In this document: piece after piece, positions 62,671 to 64,000 of the stretch | How positions within the stretch are numbered: the first letter of the stretch is position 1 | How the letters are laid out: every line of letters begins with the position of its first letter | From: Nakamurella lactea DSM 19367 | Lineage (GTDB): Bacteria > Actinomycetota > Actinomycetes > Mycobacteriales > Nakamurellaceae | Assembly (NCBI RefSeq): GCF_000426645.1 | Contig: NZ_KE384549.1 | Span: 215,001 to 279,000, forward strand | DNA: 64,000 bases | Reading direction: 5' to 3' | Notes under the pieces: generated by a model | Database searches by the model: none | The model's input: only the letters and a program-made list of their open reading frames with translations | Told to the model about the DNA's origin: nothing | Made by a program: the position numbers and the translations under genes

Positions 62671-63568
62671 CCGCCGGCCCTCGGACGGTGAGCCGGACCG
62701 CCGGCCTGCGGACGGCGAACCGGACCGCCGGCCTGCGGACGGCGAACCGGACCGCCGGTTCGGCATGTCCTGGCTCGCCGGTCTCGGCCGGGACGCGCTC
62801 GACCCCGGCTACGCGGAGGCCGCCCGCCGCCGGCACGGCACCACGCGTACCCGTGGCCGGGCGATCGCTGTCTCCTGGGTGGTGGTCGCGATGGTGCTGG
62901 CCGGGCTCGCGGTCGGCGTGGCGGTGCGGTCCAACCAGATCAACGAACCGAGCGCGGCCAGGGCCAGGGCCGGCATGCTGGCCGACGTCGACCGGGCTCA
63001 ACAGCGGGCGGTGGCACTGGAGGCCACCGCATCCTCGCTGGCCGATCAGATCCGGGTCCGGCAGCAGGAGCTGGGCGCCGGCGGCGCCCTGCAGAGTGTC
63101 GCCGACCTGCAGGCCGAGGCGGCGATGACGCCGGTGCAAGGCCCCGGTCTGCGAGTGCTGATCGACCGGGCCGACGGCAGCAACGTGATCCTGGACCGGG
63201 ACGTGCAACTTCTGGTCAACGGGCTCTGGGTGGCCGGGGCGGAGGCGGTCACGGTCGGCGGCGTGCGGCTCAGGGCGACCAGCGCCATCCGGCAGGCCGG
63301 CGGCACCATTCTGGTCGACAACAAGCCGACGTTCTGGCCGATCACCATCGACGCGATCGGCCCGCTGAACAGCATGCATGTCGCGTTCGCCGAGACCTCC
63401 GGCTACGGCCGGTTCGCCGGGTTCGCGGCCAACTACGGCATCACCTTCGAAGTGAGTGACGTCGCGTCGCTGTCGTTGCCGGCGGCCCCTGCACTGGACT
63501 GGCGGTATGCCGAGCCGGGCACCGGCACCGCGACCGCCTCAGCCCCGGCAACCGGGCCCACCCGATGA
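62663..63568 (+). CDS. DUF881 membrane-anchored protein
   Basis: 301 residues, GTG start overlapping pgsA2. The cytosolic lead has DGEPDRRPA repeats, a membrane helix (AVSWVVVAMVLAGLAVGVAV), a coiled coil, then the DUF881 external domain (GPGLRVLIDRADGSN; LLVNGLWVAGAEAVTVGGVR; NAFAE-like HVAFAETSGYG). It matches Rv1823 by position. A link to division and envelope growth is suggested for the sbp cluster but not proven. Confidence 0.9.
   Translation: MADRRPSDGEPDRRPADGEPDRRPADGEPDRRFGMSWLAGLGRDALDPGYAEAARRRHGTTRTRGRAIAVSWVVVAMVLAGLAVGVAVRSNQINEPSAARARAGMLADVDRAQQRAVALEATASSLADQIRVRQQELGAGGALQSVADLQAEAAMTPVQGPGLRVLIDRADGSNVILDRDVQLLVNGLWVAGAEAVTVGGVRLRATSAIRQAGGTILVDNKPTFWPITIDAIGPLNSMHVAFAETSGYGRFAGFAANYGITFEVSDVASLSLPAAPALDWRYAEPGTGTATASAPATGPTR
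62684..62764 (+). repeat. 27-bp tandem repeat, three units
   Basis: Three units of 27 bp begin GACGG(T/C)GA and encode DGEPDRRPA. It lies in the cytosolic lead of the DUF881 protein and is in frame. Confidence 0.88.
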
Positions 63569-63602
63569 GGACGCTGTCGACCGAGAAGGAACGGAGCTGA
63601 CG

Positions 63603-63935
63603 ATGTACGCCTTTATCGCTGTGGTGGTCGGGATCGTCGCCGGGCTCATCCTGTCGCCGACCATCCCGGACTGGATGGCGCCCTATCTGCCGATCGCGGT
63701 GATCGCCGCGCTGGACGCGTTGTTCGGCGGGGCAAGGGCCTGGCTGGAGAAGATCTTCGACGCCAAGGTGTTCGTCGTGTCGTTCATCGCGAACGTCCTG
63801 GTGGCGGCGTTCATCGTGTTCCTCGGCGACCAGCTGGGGGTCGGCGCGCAACTGTCGACGGCGGTGGTGGTGGTACTCGGGATCCGCATCTTCGCCAACG
63901 TCGCCGCGATCCGGCGGTGGGTGTTCAAGGCGTGA
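63603..63935 (+). CDS. sbp: Small basic membrane protein Sbp (DUF1290)
   Basis: 110 residues; three helices with the conserved LDALFGGARAWLEKIFDAKV in the middle. GGAG lies upstream of ATG 63603. It matches Rv1824 and B. subtilis Sbp. It overlaps the next gene (GTGA). Confidence 0.93.
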   Translation: MYAFIAVVVGIVAGLILSPTIPDWMAPYLPIAVIAALDALFGGARAWLEKIFDAKVFVVSFIANVLVAAFIVFLGDQLGVGAQLSTAVVVVLGIRIFANVAAIRRWVFKA

Positions 63936-64000
63936 GCGACGACCGCGGGGATGACGGACCGGACGGGGACCGTCCGGTGGAACACGGGTCGCACCGCCGT
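63932..64000 (+). CDS. Start of a second DUF881 protein (cut by window end)
   Basis: GTG 63932 overlaps the sbp stop. Only 23 codons are seen (SDDRGDDGPDGDRPVE), an acidic lead like the one before the first DUF881 domain. By gene order (Rv1825) it should be DUF881; the visible part cannot prove that. Confidence 0.6.
   Translation, partial: MSDDRGDDGPDGDRPVEHGSHRR

Overview
This 64 kb window comes from a high-GC actinobacterium (Actinomycetota). It opens inside a 23S rRNA gene followed by 5S rRNA. It then runs through a block whose gene order matches the Mycobacterium tuberculosis stretch Rv1691 to Rv1713: TPR protein, HAD phosphatase, tlyA, nadK, recN, steA, steB/mctB, pyrG, NUDIX, xerD, parA, scpA, scpB, rluB, cmk, der. 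The last 2 kb match Rv1822 to Rv1825 (pgsA2, DUF881, sbp/DUF1290, DUF881). This is the mycobacterial or related actinobacterial core layout, but with insertions not typical of mycobacteria: glmS after xerD, an acyltransferase between cmk and der, and rRNA directly upstream. A Nakamurella-like or related lineage is possible, but the genus cannot be proved from this sequence alone.

Layout. 1-2.1 kb: rRNA and a strong terminator. 2.3-26.1 kb: core genes for DNA replication and segregation, repair, nucleotide synthesis, rRNA modification and cell division. Start and stop codons mostly overlap (ATGA, GTGA, TGATG), which indicates translational coupling. Between xerD and parA sit glmS with a small partner on the minus strand, a metallo-beta-lactamase-fold hydrolase and a divergent AraC-type regulator. 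26.8-29.3 kb: a visibly AT-richer islet of short, mostly unrecognised genes, including a secreted protein and a ribbon-helix-helix-like small protein. 29.3-39.1 kb: ogt, a very large secreted GH2 beta-galactosidase, a TetR/MFS efflux pair with a regular operator array, a LysR regulator and an EamA exporter. 39.3-46.4 kb: tRNA-Pro, a decayed transposase, a DrrAB-like ABC exporter and an operon of PadR, FAD monooxygenase and BTAD/NB-ARC/TPR regulator; this looks like a drug-resistance or detoxification block. 46.4-48.3 kb: lipoprotein plus ECF sigma/anti-sigma pair. 48.4-54 kb: small membrane and regulatory genes, then a DNA-repair group (GNAT, stand-alone LigD-type polymerase, SOS-controlled dinB). 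54-57.7 kb: a four-gene membrane cassette of unknown function. 57.7-64 kb: alanine dehydrogenase with its Lrp-type regulator, a UDPGP-family UTP-glucose-1-phosphate uridylyltransferase, pabB and the pgsA2/sbp membrane cluster.

The best candidates for undescribed biology are the 54-57.7 kb membrane cassette and the charge-segregated disordered protein at 2.3-4.8 kb. Also notable are the 18-bp-phased operator array at 36.3 kb and a short quasi-palindromic repeat found at 15.4 and 52.7 kb. All family calls rest on reading motifs and gene order by eye; no database search was run.
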